Source: Billgrantia kenyensis (lineage in GTDB: Bacteria > Pseudomonadota > Gammaproteobacteria > Pseudomonadales > Halomonadaceae). Taken from it: a stretch of 53,766 nucleotides of DNA. Below, one piece after another: positions 27,179 through 34,722 of the stretch. The position numbers and the translations under genes are program-made. The stretch's first letter is position 1, and each line of letters opens with the position of its first letter. Below the pieces are notes generated by a model. The model searched no databases. It was not told the origin of the DNA and worked only from the letters and a program-made list of their open reading frames with translations. The stretch is from NCBI RefSeq assembly GCF_013697085.1, contig NZ_JACEFT010000027.1, forward strand, positions 1-53,766, written 5' to 3'.

Positions 27179-28419
27179 GGTTCACGAGCTGGCTCATGAA
27201 TACGCCGCCAGCGCCCATAACGGGACGCCAGCGGCGCCGCACTCATGCCGTGAGCCAGCATGGAGGCCACCACGATCAGGGAGCCCGCGGTCCACGCCAG
27301 GTCGTAGCCGGTGCGGCTCGATACCAGCGAAGCGTAGTAGAGGGCCGATACGCCGATGGGGCCGAACCAGCCCATGATCAGCGTGATCGGCCAGTCACGC
27401 AGGGTCGGCAGCCCTGGCCTGAGCAACAGGATCATCGGCAAGCGGCGCAACAGCAGCACCAGCAGCGCCAGTAGCAGCCCCGAGCCCCCCAGCGCCCGCC
27501 ACTCTGCCCAAGGGGCGATCAATCCGAACAGGATGAAGACCGGCATCGTCAGCAGGATGTTGACCGCCTCCTGCACGTTGTCCTCTTCGCTACGCTCCTT
27601 GCCGCCCACCTCCTGGTCGAATGCCAGGCCGGCGGCGAAGACGCCGAGAATACCGTTGGTGCCGAGCAGTGATCCCAGTCCGAGCACCAGCAAGGTCAGG
27701 GCCAGGGTGATGGAGAGGAACGAAGGCTGGTCAAGGTAGCCCCGCGTTTCCGACCACTGCAGCGCGCGTCCTGTCGCCCAGCCCAGCGCAACACCGATCA
27801 GCACCCCTCCTCCGATCTCCCATAGCCAGACCTTGGCGAACCAGTAGAGCCAGGCGTCGCCGGCCGGCAGCGTCAACAGCAGGATCGGCAGCAGCACGAA
27901 GGGATAGGCCAGGCCGTCGTTGGCCCCGGACTCGCTGGAGAGCAGGTGGCGGTAGTCCTCGGGCAGGTTCTCCTTGGCCACCCCGCCGGTCACGATCGAA
28001 GAGGCCACCACCGGATCGGTGGCACAGACGACGCCGCCCACCAGCAGCGCCATCAACAGTGGGAGCCCCAGCACCCAGTGGGAGAGCAGTGAGCTCACCA
28101 GGAACATGGCCGGCATGCCGATGCCCAGCAATACCAGCAAGGAGCGCCATTGGGCGAAGGGATAGTTGGGCGGCAGGCGCAGCGCGATACCCATCAGGCT
28201 GATACCCAGCGTCAGCCGTGCCGTCTCCTCGAGGATTCGCTTGCCATCCCCCCACTGGGACGGATCGAGGGCACCCAGCCCGTGAGGCCCCAGTGCCACG
28301 CCGAAGAGAAAGGCAAACAGGGGAGCCGTCAACCAGGAGCGGTCGAGCGGGCTCGACAGCAGTCCCACCACCAGCACCAGCCCACCCACGACCGTCAGGG
28401 CGATGTTCAGCTGATCCAT
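27175..28419 (-). CDS. Cation:proton antiporter (CPA1/NhaP type)
   Basis: A 414-residue membrane protein with about 12-13 hydrophobic segments. The ion-binding signature is GGVVCATDPVVASSIV, with the essential aspartate of the ND/DP motif, followed by LLSSESGANDGLAYPFV, also diagnostic for NhaP-type exchangers. WFGPIGVSALYYA near the end belongs to the same family. No cytoplasmic regulatory domain is attached. In a halophile-like host it would export Na+ or K+ in exchange for protons. AAGGAG before the ATG at 28419 fixes the start; the frame continues 15 residues further up. Confidence 0.87.
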   Translation of the reverse strand: MDQLNIALTVVGGLVLVVGLLSSPLDRSWLTAPLFAFLFGVALGPHGLGALDPSQWGDGKRILEETARLTLGISLMGIALRLPPNYPFAQWRSLLVLLGIGMPAMFLVSSLLSHWVLGLPLLMALLVGGVVCATDPVVASSIVTGGVAKENLPEDYRHLLSSESGANDGLAYPFVLLPILLLTLPAGDAWLYWFAKVWLWEIGGGVLIGVALGWATGRALQWSETRGYLDQPSFLSITLALTLLVLGLGSLLGTNGILGVFAAGLAFDQEVGGKERSEEDNVQEAVNILLTMPVFILFGLIAPWAEWRALGGSGLLLALLVLLLRRLPMILLLRPGLPTLRDWPITLIMGWFGPIGVSALYYASLVSSRTGYDLAWTAGSLIVVASMLAHGMSAAPLASRYGRWRRIHEPAREP

Positions 28420-28568
28420 GCCGACTCCTTGCGCTCCTTGCCAGGCTCCTCCTAACCTAGGCAACCGCAGCCGGGGCGTAAACCAGAAAGCTCACTGGTG
28501 AAGGCTTGCGCGGCGCGCCATTCCTGGCCTAAAGTAGTTTCATCGACAACTAATCAGGAGTTGGCACG

Positions 28569-28706
28569 ATGAACGACACGCCACGCAGGAGCGTCATCAA
28601 GCGCATCTACGTTCCCACCCAGGTACGTCAGTTGCCGGGAGGCGGCCGCGTTACCATTCCCGGCCACTACCGCAAGCCAGCCGATAGTTCTCGCACCGCT
28701 ACCTAA
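28569..28706 (+). CDS. Small unrecognised basic protein, 45 residues
   Basis: The frame reads MNDTPRRSVIKRIYVPTQVR, then QLPGGGRVTIPGHYRKPADS and ends SRTAT. AGGAG eight bases before the ATG is a good ribosome binding site. No signal or membrane segment is visible. The short hydrophobic/basic pattern IKRIYVPTQ and GGGRVTIPGHYRKP suggest a small beta-rich fold. It is divergent from the antiporter gene and alone on its strand; function unknown. Confidence 0.55.
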   Translation: MNDTPRRSVIKRIYVPTQVRQLPGGGRVTIPGHYRKPADSSRTAT

Positions 28707-28722
28707 GCCTGCCATTCCTTGC

Positions 28723-28833
28723 TCATCGCCAGGAGACGATCCGCGGCTCCGCCTCGATGAAGGCGTCGCGGTTGGTCACTCGGTTTTGACCTTTCCCCAC
28801 AATTCCAGTGGAGTGCCACACCTCCAATTTGAT
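28723..28833 (-). pseudogene. Possible remnant of a pilus-tip gene 3' end
   Basis: On the minus strand 36 codons between two stops end ...TNRDAFIEAEPRIVSWR. The last residues resemble the end of the neighbouring PilX-like protein (QFRVLSWR) and the xVxWRE endings of many pilY1/pilX products. No start codon with a binding site precedes it. It may be what is left of pilY1 or of a duplicated pilX tail; the evidence is thin. Confidence 0.25.
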
Positions 28834-28847
28834 CTATCGGCCACGCT

Positions 28848-30566
28848 CTACCGCCAACTTAACACCCGGAACTGACCGTCTCCGGTTTCGCCGCCACTAT
28901 CACTCGCCACGCGACCAAGTGCCTCGTCATAATGCATGCCACCCGAGCCAAAGAACTCTGCTGTCCTCCCGCGCACCGAACCGAACAGATTCCCGCTACC
29001 GCCCACGGACACGTCAGCGAACGGCGCATAGACCGTCGCGTACATGTCGGTGTTGCCGCGGAGCCTCACCCCTGCCTGATTTCCGAGGTCGTTCTGATCA
29101 GCTGTTGAGTAGATCCCCAGAGAGGGAACCAACTGCTGCTCACCATTGCTGTCGGTCCACGGTGTAACCACCCCTGCGCCCCGAATATCAACACCGCCCT
29201 GAAGGTGAACACTGCCCCCCACAACCAAGGTAAGGGTACTGCCCTCTGCTATAACCAGCCCATCCCCGCCGCCACTAACGTTCACGTCACCATCCACAAC
29301 CATCACGATGTGTTGGGGGTGGTCGGGCTCGCCGATAGTCAAGGAGCCATTCGAGCCAATATCAAGCTTGCTGAATCGCATCGCGGTCTGTCCGGGCCGA
29401 CCTTCGAGGAAATCCACCGAGCCGATCTCAAGCGAGTCATCATTACCGCCTTGCTCACCGCCGCCATTACCAACGAAGCCTGCTTCCGACAACACCGGGT
29501 TCTGGTTCGCGCCTACATCCAATGGGCCGTTGTTCACCAGGGAGAAACCATCCACTAAATCCCGAATGCCCAAGGGGTCGCAAGGTTCCTGGGGCTGCTC
29601 CTGGATCTGGGGATCTTCATTTGCATGCTGACCACCGACGTGATCTTCTCCCCGGCTGGTGAAGAAAATGTCGCCACCGTATTGCGCATTCCCTTGTATT
29701 TCCCCGCCCCAGTTATTGAACGTGATGTTCGCATTGGCGAACGCATCACCGGTAATTTTACCGGAATTAACGATAACATCCCCTACGGCCTGAGCATTAC
29801 CGTCGAAGGTATTATTCCCGTCCAACCTCACATCTCGGTTTGCGCGGATATCTCCCTCAATCGGTGCCGACCCGACCGCAATAACATCTCTATCCGATGA
29901 TACATTACCAAAGATGGGAGAGTGCCCCTGGAGTTTGACATCACCGCCATCCAGAGTACGAACAGAGGCGTTGGAATTATGGTTGTTGGGGTCATACGCC
30001 TGCGGCCCATCCGCGATTCCATCCGGAAAATCGGGGTAAGAACTGTAGCTGTCGACTCGGCCAGAGCCTCGTAATTCTACACCCTCACAACCAACCACTC
30101 CATCTGAAAACGGACCTGCCTCTCCTCCAAGATAAACCTCAACAAAAACCAGCTCGCTTACTGCAGCACGCCCATCGTCAACAGCCCCCATCCCCACAAT
30201 GTAAAAATTATTCGTCTCTTGCAAAAGATAAAAACGACAATTCACATCATCCTCATCCTCATCCTCACAGACATCTAGAGAAACACCAACAAGATTGGAA
30301 AACTGCTGCCAATTATACTCAAAAAGTTCGCTTACGCTTAAATCAAGAGCATCGTCGAAATCATCTTTATGCAATAAACTACCGCCCACTCCCCAGGCCT
30401 CCGCAACAGCGCGCTCAGCCCCCATCTGGGCCAACGAAGCCGCACGATAATTCCCCGCCAGCCGCTCATCAATTAATGACGACTGCATGCCGGAAAGGCC
30501 CAGCATCAGCGACATTGCCAGCATCGACAACACCACCACCAGTGCCGCACCGCGTTGCTGTTTCAT
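28848..30566 (-). CDS. pilX: PilX-like minor pilin with long beta-solenoid tail
   Basis: A 572-residue protein. Residues 1-30 (MKQQRGAALVVVLSMLAMSLMLGLSGMQSSLIDERLAGNYR) are the PilX N-terminal membrane helix and its conserved RLAGNYR end. The rest is unusually long: from about 175 onward many short imperfect repeats rich in Gly, Asn, Asp and Val (such as DVKLQGHSPIFGNVSSDRDVIAVGSAPIEGDIRANRDVRLDGNN) suggest a right-handed beta-solenoid like polymer-forming or bactofilin domains. Normal PilX is under 250 residues. It is last in the pilE-fimT-pilV-pilW-pilX operon. GAGGGGG precedes the ATG at 30566. Confidence 0.8.
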   Translation of the reverse strand: MKQQRGAALVVVLSMLAMSLMLGLSGMQSSLIDERLAGNYRAASLAQMGAERAVAEAWGVGGSLLHKDDFDDALDLSVSELFEYNWQQFSNLVGVSLDVCEDEDEDDVNCRFYLLQETNNFYIVGMGAVDDGRAAVSELVFVEVYLGGEAGPFSDGVVGCEGVELRGSGRVDSYSSYPDFPDGIADGPQAYDPNNHNSNASVRTLDGGDVKLQGHSPIFGNVSSDRDVIAVGSAPIEGDIRANRDVRLDGNNTFDGNAQAVGDVIVNSGKITGDAFANANITFNNWGGEIQGNAQYGGDIFFTSRGEDHVGGQHANEDPQIQEQPQEPCDPLGIRDLVDGFSLVNNGPLDVGANQNPVLSEAGFVGNGGGEQGGNDDSLEIGSVDFLEGRPGQTAMRFSKLDIGSNGSLTIGEPDHPQHIVMVVDGDVNVSGGGDGLVIAEGSTLTLVVGGSVHLQGGVDIRGAGVVTPWTDSNGEQQLVPSLGIYSTADQNDLGNQAGVRLRGNTDMYATVYAPFADVSVGGSGNLFGSVRGRTAEFFGSGGMHYDEALGRVASDSGGETGDGQFRVLSWR

Positions 30567-30583
30567 GTTAACCCCCTCGCCAA

Positions 30584-31192
30584 TCAAGGCGCTGTTACAG
30601 CCCGGCTGCGATTTACAGCGCGAAAACCAAATTCCGAGCTGCTGTGACATTCCATATCGCCAGGTTCAGCCAAAAGACAAAAAGTCAAAATATAGACTCC
30701 TTCATCCCTTCCAGCGTCATTAACAGAAAAGCCATTTCTTGCAAAAGATGACACAACTGGCTCTGTATATTCACCCTCACCATCACAAGCTTGGGTGTGC
30801 ATCAATGAATAACCTTCCTGAGATGTACTGCCTGATGAAAGGCCATAAACCCGCTCCACTCTTTCACCTTCATTGCAACCATCTAACCCACCAGACGAGT
30901 CAAAAGCCACTTTAAGAGTTCTATTAGAAGCATTCCATACCACTTCCTCACTATCAGATTTTCGGATATCTCTTATCAACGTTTCCGTGGCGAATGTCAG
31001 CGCCGCCTGCTTGTTGCTCAGCAGCTCGATTTGGCGAAAAGTCTGGAACCCCATCAGGAATAACTGCCCGGCACCCAGGATGATGACCAAGCCGATCACC
31101 AAGGCCACCATCAGCTCGATCAGGGTGAAGCCTGCCTGGCGATAGGCTACAGTATGCCGCCTACAAAGATAGTCATTTTTCTTTCTCTTCAT
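30584..31192 (-). CDS. pilW: Type IV pilus minor pilin PilW
   Basis: A 202-residue prepilin-like protein. A short basic leader is followed by the prepilin peptidase site and helix AG|FTLIELMVALVIGLVIILGAGQLFLMGFQTFRQIELLSNKQAAL; the glycine-phenylalanine cut and glutamate at +5 are intact. The second half is a cysteine-containing globular domain without recognisable similarity. Minor pilins PilV, PilW and PilX prime pilus assembly with the tip. It overlaps pilV by four bases. The globular part is visibly more AT-rich than the helix-coding part. Confidence 0.88.
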   Translation of the reverse strand: MKRKKNDYLCRRHTVAYRQAGFTLIELMVALVIGLVIILGAGQLFLMGFQTFRQIELLSNKQAALTFATETLIRDIRKSDSEEVVWNASNRTLKVAFDSSGGLDGCNEGERVERVYGLSSGSTSQEGYSLMHTQACDGEGEYTEPVVSSFARNGFSVNDAGRDEGVYILTFCLLAEPGDMECHSSSEFGFRAVNRSRAVTAP

Positions 31193-31587
31193 AATGATGG
31201 CAACCTAAACACATACTGAAAAGCAACGTCACCCTCTCCTATGAATCTCTGATCTGCCCAAGTTATTTCTACTTCGTACTCACAAGAGCCCGCCTGCACC
31301 TCACTAAGGCCATAAGAAAGATCAAGAACACTACCCCAGTCAACTTTCCATTCTGACTCAACGTTAACGGAGCAACTTTTGTTTGGATCCTGACTCATCA
31401 ATGCCCAAGTTCTTTCTTGTGCATCTATTGCCATCAAGCTAACCAAGGCTCTCTGATACCCAGCATGGGCACTTTGCAGCGCCTTTAGCTGCATCGCTGC
31501 CACACCTAACAGTCCAACGGATAGCACGACAAGAGCGATTAGTGCCTCGATAAGAGTAAAGCCATGTTGTCGCTTTCCGATACACAT
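31189..31587 (-). CDS. pilV: Type IV pilus minor pilin PilV
   Basis: A 132-residue prepilin-like protein: MCIGKRQHG|FTLIEALIALVVLSVGLLGVAAMQLKALQSAHAGYQRALVSLMAIDAQERTWAL is the classic PilV start, with the peptidase site after the glycine. Four cysteines in the remainder could form disulfides. ATG at 31587 was chosen; three codons upstream only a TTG is available. The frame lies between fimT and pilW with overlap on the pilW side. Confidence 0.87.
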   Translation of the reverse strand: MCIGKRQHGFTLIEALIALVVLSVGLLGVAAMQLKALQSAHAGYQRALVSLMAIDAQERTWALMSQDPNKSCSVNVESEWKVDWGSVLDLSYGLSEVQAGSCEYEVEITWADQRFIGEGDVAFQYVFRLPSL

Positions 31588-31592
31588 TGCTC

Positions 31593-32036
31593 TCAACCTC
31601 GCCCAATTCTTCCGAATGAGTTGACTAGGATGTCACGACTTCCCGCAGCATGTGTAAGTGTTATAGTGCAACCCCCACTGCAATCTGGCGCCCTGCCAAG
31701 GTTATTAAAAACAATACTTGAGCCACCAGACACCGATAACGTTCCGGCTGAGCCACTTCGCACCCTCAACACATCAGTGCCAAACGATATCTCGTATGCC
31801 CAAGGTGTCGACGAGGTGATCTCGAACTCCACATTATCACGCCGCTTTATGGCCTCGCTTCTAGCAAAATTGAGTCCTGATAAAATTTCATTATAGTCGC
31901 TTGCGAGGCGGTTGCTGGCCATCATGCCCTGAAAGGCCGGCACGGCAATCGTCGTGATGATCGTCATTACGGCGATGGTGACCAGCAGCTCAATAAGCGT
32001 AAACCCGTTGCTTATTTTCAATTTACCAGCAGCCAT
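31593..32036 (-). CDS. fimT: FimT/GspH-type minor pilin
   Basis: A 147-residue pseudopilin. [62 protein letters not shown] is the FimT/FimU/GspH signature, including the conserved ARSEAIKR element. The C-terminal domain ends [29 protein letters not shown], typical of this group. FimU/FimT helps start pilus assembly and, in some bacteria, binds DNA during uptake. It overlaps pilE by 14 bases. Confidence 0.88.
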   Translation of the reverse strand: MAAGKLKISNGFTLIELLVTIAVMTIITTIAVPAFQGMMASNRLASDYNEILSGLNFARSEAIKRRDNVEFEITSSTPWAYEISFGTDVLRVRSGSAGTLSVSGGSSIVFNNLGRAPDCSGGCTITLTHAAGSRDILVNSFGRIGRG

Positions 32037-32445
32037 TATCGCTATCTCTTTGCCCAGTATGATCTAACTCCAACCTTGCGCATTTAACCTCATCACTTGA
32101 ACCTGTTGCCACCAAAGTGAATGTGGCACCAGGGGGCTCTGAAAAACTGATACTGTAAAACCCTTCCTCCGATGTTGCTGGCATCTCGCCACTACTGAAA
32201 CACCCAGCATATGTATTATTAACTGTATAACAGCGCTCTAACCTACCAGCCAGTTCCAGTAACTTAGCTTGCCCATCACTAACCCGTGCGTTCTGTACAT
32301 ACCTTTGGTAGCTCGGAACAGCAATTGAGGCCAGAATGCCGATTACCGCCACGACGATTAGTAGTTCGAGCAGGGTGAACCCACGCTGACGTGCGCGCGT
32401 GGGGTGCCACGGGGGCTTGCTGGCCGGGCGGGCTCGGATGATCAC
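32023..32445 (-). CDS. pilE: PilE-type type IV minor pilin
   Basis: A 140-residue pilin: [64 protein letters not shown] is the PilE-type helix followed by the usual ERCYTxNNTYAGC region. The end [18 protein letters not shown] holds the final disulfide cysteine. The start is GTG, supported by GGAGGAG eight bases upstream, on the minus strand. It is the first gene of the minor-pilin operon and lies upstream of ispH, as in Pseudomonas. Confidence 0.88.
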   Translation of the reverse strand: MIIRARPASKPPWHPTRARQRGFTLLELLIVVAVIGILASIAVPSYQRYVQNARVSDGQAKLLELAGRLERCYTVNNTYAGCFSSGEMPATSEEGFYSISFSEPPGATFTLVATGSSDEVKCARLELDHTGQRDSDNGCW

Positions 32446-32518
32446 TCGCCGCTCCTCCGCTTCCAGTTACACTTCGTTTCAGTATGAATCATGACACCTC
32501 GCTCTGCTAGAGGAGCCA

Positions 32519-32546
32519 TGAAAAAAGCCGGGGCAGGCCCCGGCTT
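32519..32546 (-). terminator. Terminator of the ileS-lspA-fkpB-ispH operon
   Basis: AAGCCGGGGC (32525-32534) and GCCCCGGCTT (32537-32546) form a strong stem. On the minus strand it is followed directly by TTTTTT. It lies between ispH and pilE, both on the minus strand, so it separates the two transcripts. Confidence 0.88.
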
Positions 32547-32608
32547 GGCATTCTCGCACAGTATGAGAAAACTCATACCCTAGGATGGGAGTGTTCCCCC
32601 GCCTCTTC

Positions 32609-33586
32609 TCAGCTTGGCGAATCGCTGGCGATCACCCGCTCGCGCAGCTCGCGGGGCATCGAGAAGGTGATGGTCTCCTCACGGCCGGAGAGCTCTTCCG
32701 GCGCCTGGGCGCCGAGGCCCTGAAGGCGCTCGATCACACCCTTGACCAGCACTTCCGGGGCGCTCGCCCCGGCGGTAATACCAACGCTCTGAACCCCTTC
32801 CAGCCATGCCGGGTCGACCTCGTCGGCATTGTCGATCAGGTAGGCCGGCGTGCCGACCCGCTCGGCCAGCTCGCGCAGGCGGTTGGAGTTGGAGCTGTTG
32901 GGGCTACCCACCACCAGCAGCAGGTCGCAGCCGGCAGCCAGTTCGCGCACTGCATCCTGGCGATTCTGGGTGGCATAGCAGATGTCGTCCTTGCGCGGCC
33001 CCTGGATGTCGGGAAATTTCGCACGCAGGGCGTCGATCACCCGGGCGGTGTCGTCCATGGAGAGGGTGGTCTGGGTGACGAAGGCGAGCTGCGAGGCGTC
33101 GTTGACCTCGAGGCGCTCGACGTCGGCCTCGTCCTCCACCAGGTAGATGGCGCCGCCATGGGCGGTATCGTAGCGACCCATGGTGCCCTCGACCTCGGGG
33201 TGGCCGGCATGTCCGATCAGGATGCACTCCTGACCGCGCTTGGCATAGCGCAGCACCTCCATGTGTACCTTGGTCACCAGCGGGCAGGTGGCGTCGAAGA
33301 CCTTGAGCCCACGGCGCTCGGCGTCTTCCTGTACCGCCCGCGACACACCGTGGGCGGAGAAGATCACGATGACGTCGTCGGGCACCTCGTGGAGCTCCTC
33401 GACGAAAACCGCTCCGCGCTCACGCAGGGTGTCGACCACGAAGCGGTTGTGCACCACCTCATGACGCACGTAGATGGGCGGGCCGAAGACGTCCAGCGCA
33501 CGGTTGACGATCTCGATGGCGCGGTCGACGCCGGCGCAGAAGCCGCGGGGGTTGGCCAGCCGGATTCGCACGGGGTTAGCTTGCAT
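32609..33586 (-). CDS. ispH: 4-hydroxy-3-methylbut-2-enyl diphosphate reductase
   Basis: Last enzyme of the MEP pathway; makes IPP and DMAPP using a [4Fe-4S] cluster. The 325-residue product has the three cluster cysteines in [24 protein letters not shown] and [17 protein letters not shown] and [12 protein letters not shown] are further signatures. Its product feeds ispB downstream in metabolism. ATG at 33586 with AAGGCGA upstream was chosen over the frame from 33616. It is the last gene of the ileS operon. Confidence 0.95.
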   Translation of the reverse strand: MQANPVRIRLANPRGFCAGVDRAIEIVNRALDVFGPPIYVRHEVVHNRFVVDTLRERGAVFVEELHEVPDDVIVIFSAHGVSRAVQEDAERRGLKVFDATCPLVTKVHMEVLRYAKRGQECILIGHAGHPEVEGTMGRYDTAHGGAIYLVEDEADVERLEVNDASQLAFVTQTTLSMDDTARVIDALRAKFPDIQGPRKDDICYATQNRQDAVRELAAGCDLLLVVGSPNSSNSNRLRELAERVGTPAYLIDNADEVDPAWLEGVQSVGITAGASAPEVLVKGVIERLQGLGAQAPEELSGREETITFSMPRELRERVIASDSPS

Positions 33587-33665
33587 GGTTACGTCGCCTT
33601 GATGCGTCAGGGGCATCGTTCAAAATAAAGTGCAGAGAAAGCACTGAGTCTCATCGTTAACAGAC

Positions 33666-34112
33666 TCAGTGTGTCTGCGCGGGCCTCACGTCTATGACTT
33701 CCACCTCGAAGGTCAGGGTACGCCCGGCCAGCGGATGATTGAAGTCCACTTCCACGTTGCGCTCGTCGACGGCGGTGATCACGCCGGGAAGCTCGCCACC
33801 GGCGGGGTCGGCGAACGACATCACCGTACCCACTTCCGGCTCGATCTCCTCGAAGTCGCCGCGGTCGAGCATCTGCACGTTCTGCGGGTTGTGCTGGCCG
33901 AAGCCATGCTCCGGGGTGATCTCGAAGCTGCCGCTGTCGCCGCCGGCCATGCCCTTGAGCGGGTATTCGAAGCCCGGCGGCAGGTTGCCGTCGCCTACCT
34001 GGAAGGTGGCCGGCTGCTTCTCGCGGGTGGAGTCGACCACGGTGCCGTCCTCCAGCTTGAGGGTGAAGTGCAGGGTCACTTCCATGCCCTCGTCGATGCG
34101 AAATTCGCTCAT
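33666..34112 (-). CDS. fkpB: FKBP-type peptidyl-prolyl isomerase (SlpA-like)
   Basis: A 148-residue peptidyl-prolyl cis-trans isomerase and chaperone. VTLHFTLKLEDGTVVDSTREKQPATFQVGDGNLPPGFEYPLKGM is the FKBP part; the IF (insert-in-flap) chaperone domain lies about residues 70-125 (ITPEHGFGQHNPQNVQMLDR). HPLAGRTLTFEVEVIDV closes the fold. The order lspA-fkpB-ispH is conserved in many gammaproteobacteria. Confidence 0.93.
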   Translation of the reverse strand: MSEFRIDEGMEVTLHFTLKLEDGTVVDSTREKQPATFQVGDGNLPPGFEYPLKGMAGGDSGSFEITPEHGFGQHNPQNVQMLDRGDFEEIEPEVGTVMSFADPAGGELPGVITAVDERNVEVDFNHPLAGRTLTFEVEVIDVRPAQTH

Positions 34113-34191
34113 CGTTGCTCTCGCTTGTTACATCGTGCGCTTTTGCGGTCGTGCACGGATTCAAGGCTTTCCCGCAGCATAGCAGGCGGGC

Positions 34192-34722
34192 TCAGCCGCG
34201 CCGCCGGGCCTGCTTGCGGCCTTCGAAGACGGATTCCCAGATCAGGCCGATGGCCCCCAGGGTGATGCCGATGTCGGCCACGTTGAAGGCCGGCCAATAC
34301 CAGCCAGCGGCGTGGAACGAGAGGAAGTCGATCACGTAGCCATGCACCAGGCGATCGTAGAGGTTACCCAGCGCCCCACCGATGATCAGCGCCAGCGAAG
34401 CGCCGAGCAGCTTCTCGTCGGCCTTGAGCCGGCTCATCCAGAACGTCAGGCCGATGCTGGCGCCCACGGCGACCACAGCAAAGAACCAGCGCTGCCAGCC
34501 GGCGCCATCGGCGAGAAAGCTGAACGCCGCACCGGTGTTGTGCAGCAGCGTGAGGTTGAAGAACGGCAGTACCTCCACGGGCTGGCCGTAGCTCAGCAGG
34601 CTGGACATCAGCGCCTTGGTGCCCAGGTCGAGCAGCACCACGGCGATGGCAAGCCACAGCCAGCGTAGCGGCTTGCGCATCGGCGCCACCGCGGCGCCGT
34701 GGTTGGACTCCTGATCACGCAT
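34192..34722 (-). CDS. lspA: Lipoprotein signal peptidase
   Basis: Removes signal peptides from prolipoproteins in the inner membrane. The 176-residue protein has four membrane helices and the catalytic aspartates in [19 protein letters not shown] and [18 protein letters not shown] is another LspA block. The start at 34722 overlaps the last eight bases of ileS, implying translational coupling. An internal ATG at 34677 would give a length closer to E. coli LspA. Substrates in this window include the lipobox proteins at 6812, 12470 and 45748. Confidence 0.93.
   Translation of the reverse strand: MRDQESNHGAAVAPMRKPLRWLWLAIAVVLLDLGTKALMSSLLSYGQPVEVLPFFNLTLLHNTGAAFSFLADGAGWQRWFFAVVAVGASIGLTFWMSRLKADEKLLGASLALIIGGALGNLYDRLVHGYVIDFLSFHAAGWYWPAFNVADIGITLGAIGLIWESVFEGRKQARRRG

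Noticed and set aside
30241..30275. Repeated CATCCTCATC bases in pilX considered as a microsatellite switch
   Set aside because: Only a few imperfect repeats coding an Asp/Glu run; no evidence for phase variation.
32585..33628. Plus-strand frame opposite ispH
   Set aside because: Reverse shadow of ispH; all cluster cysteines are encoded on the minus strand.
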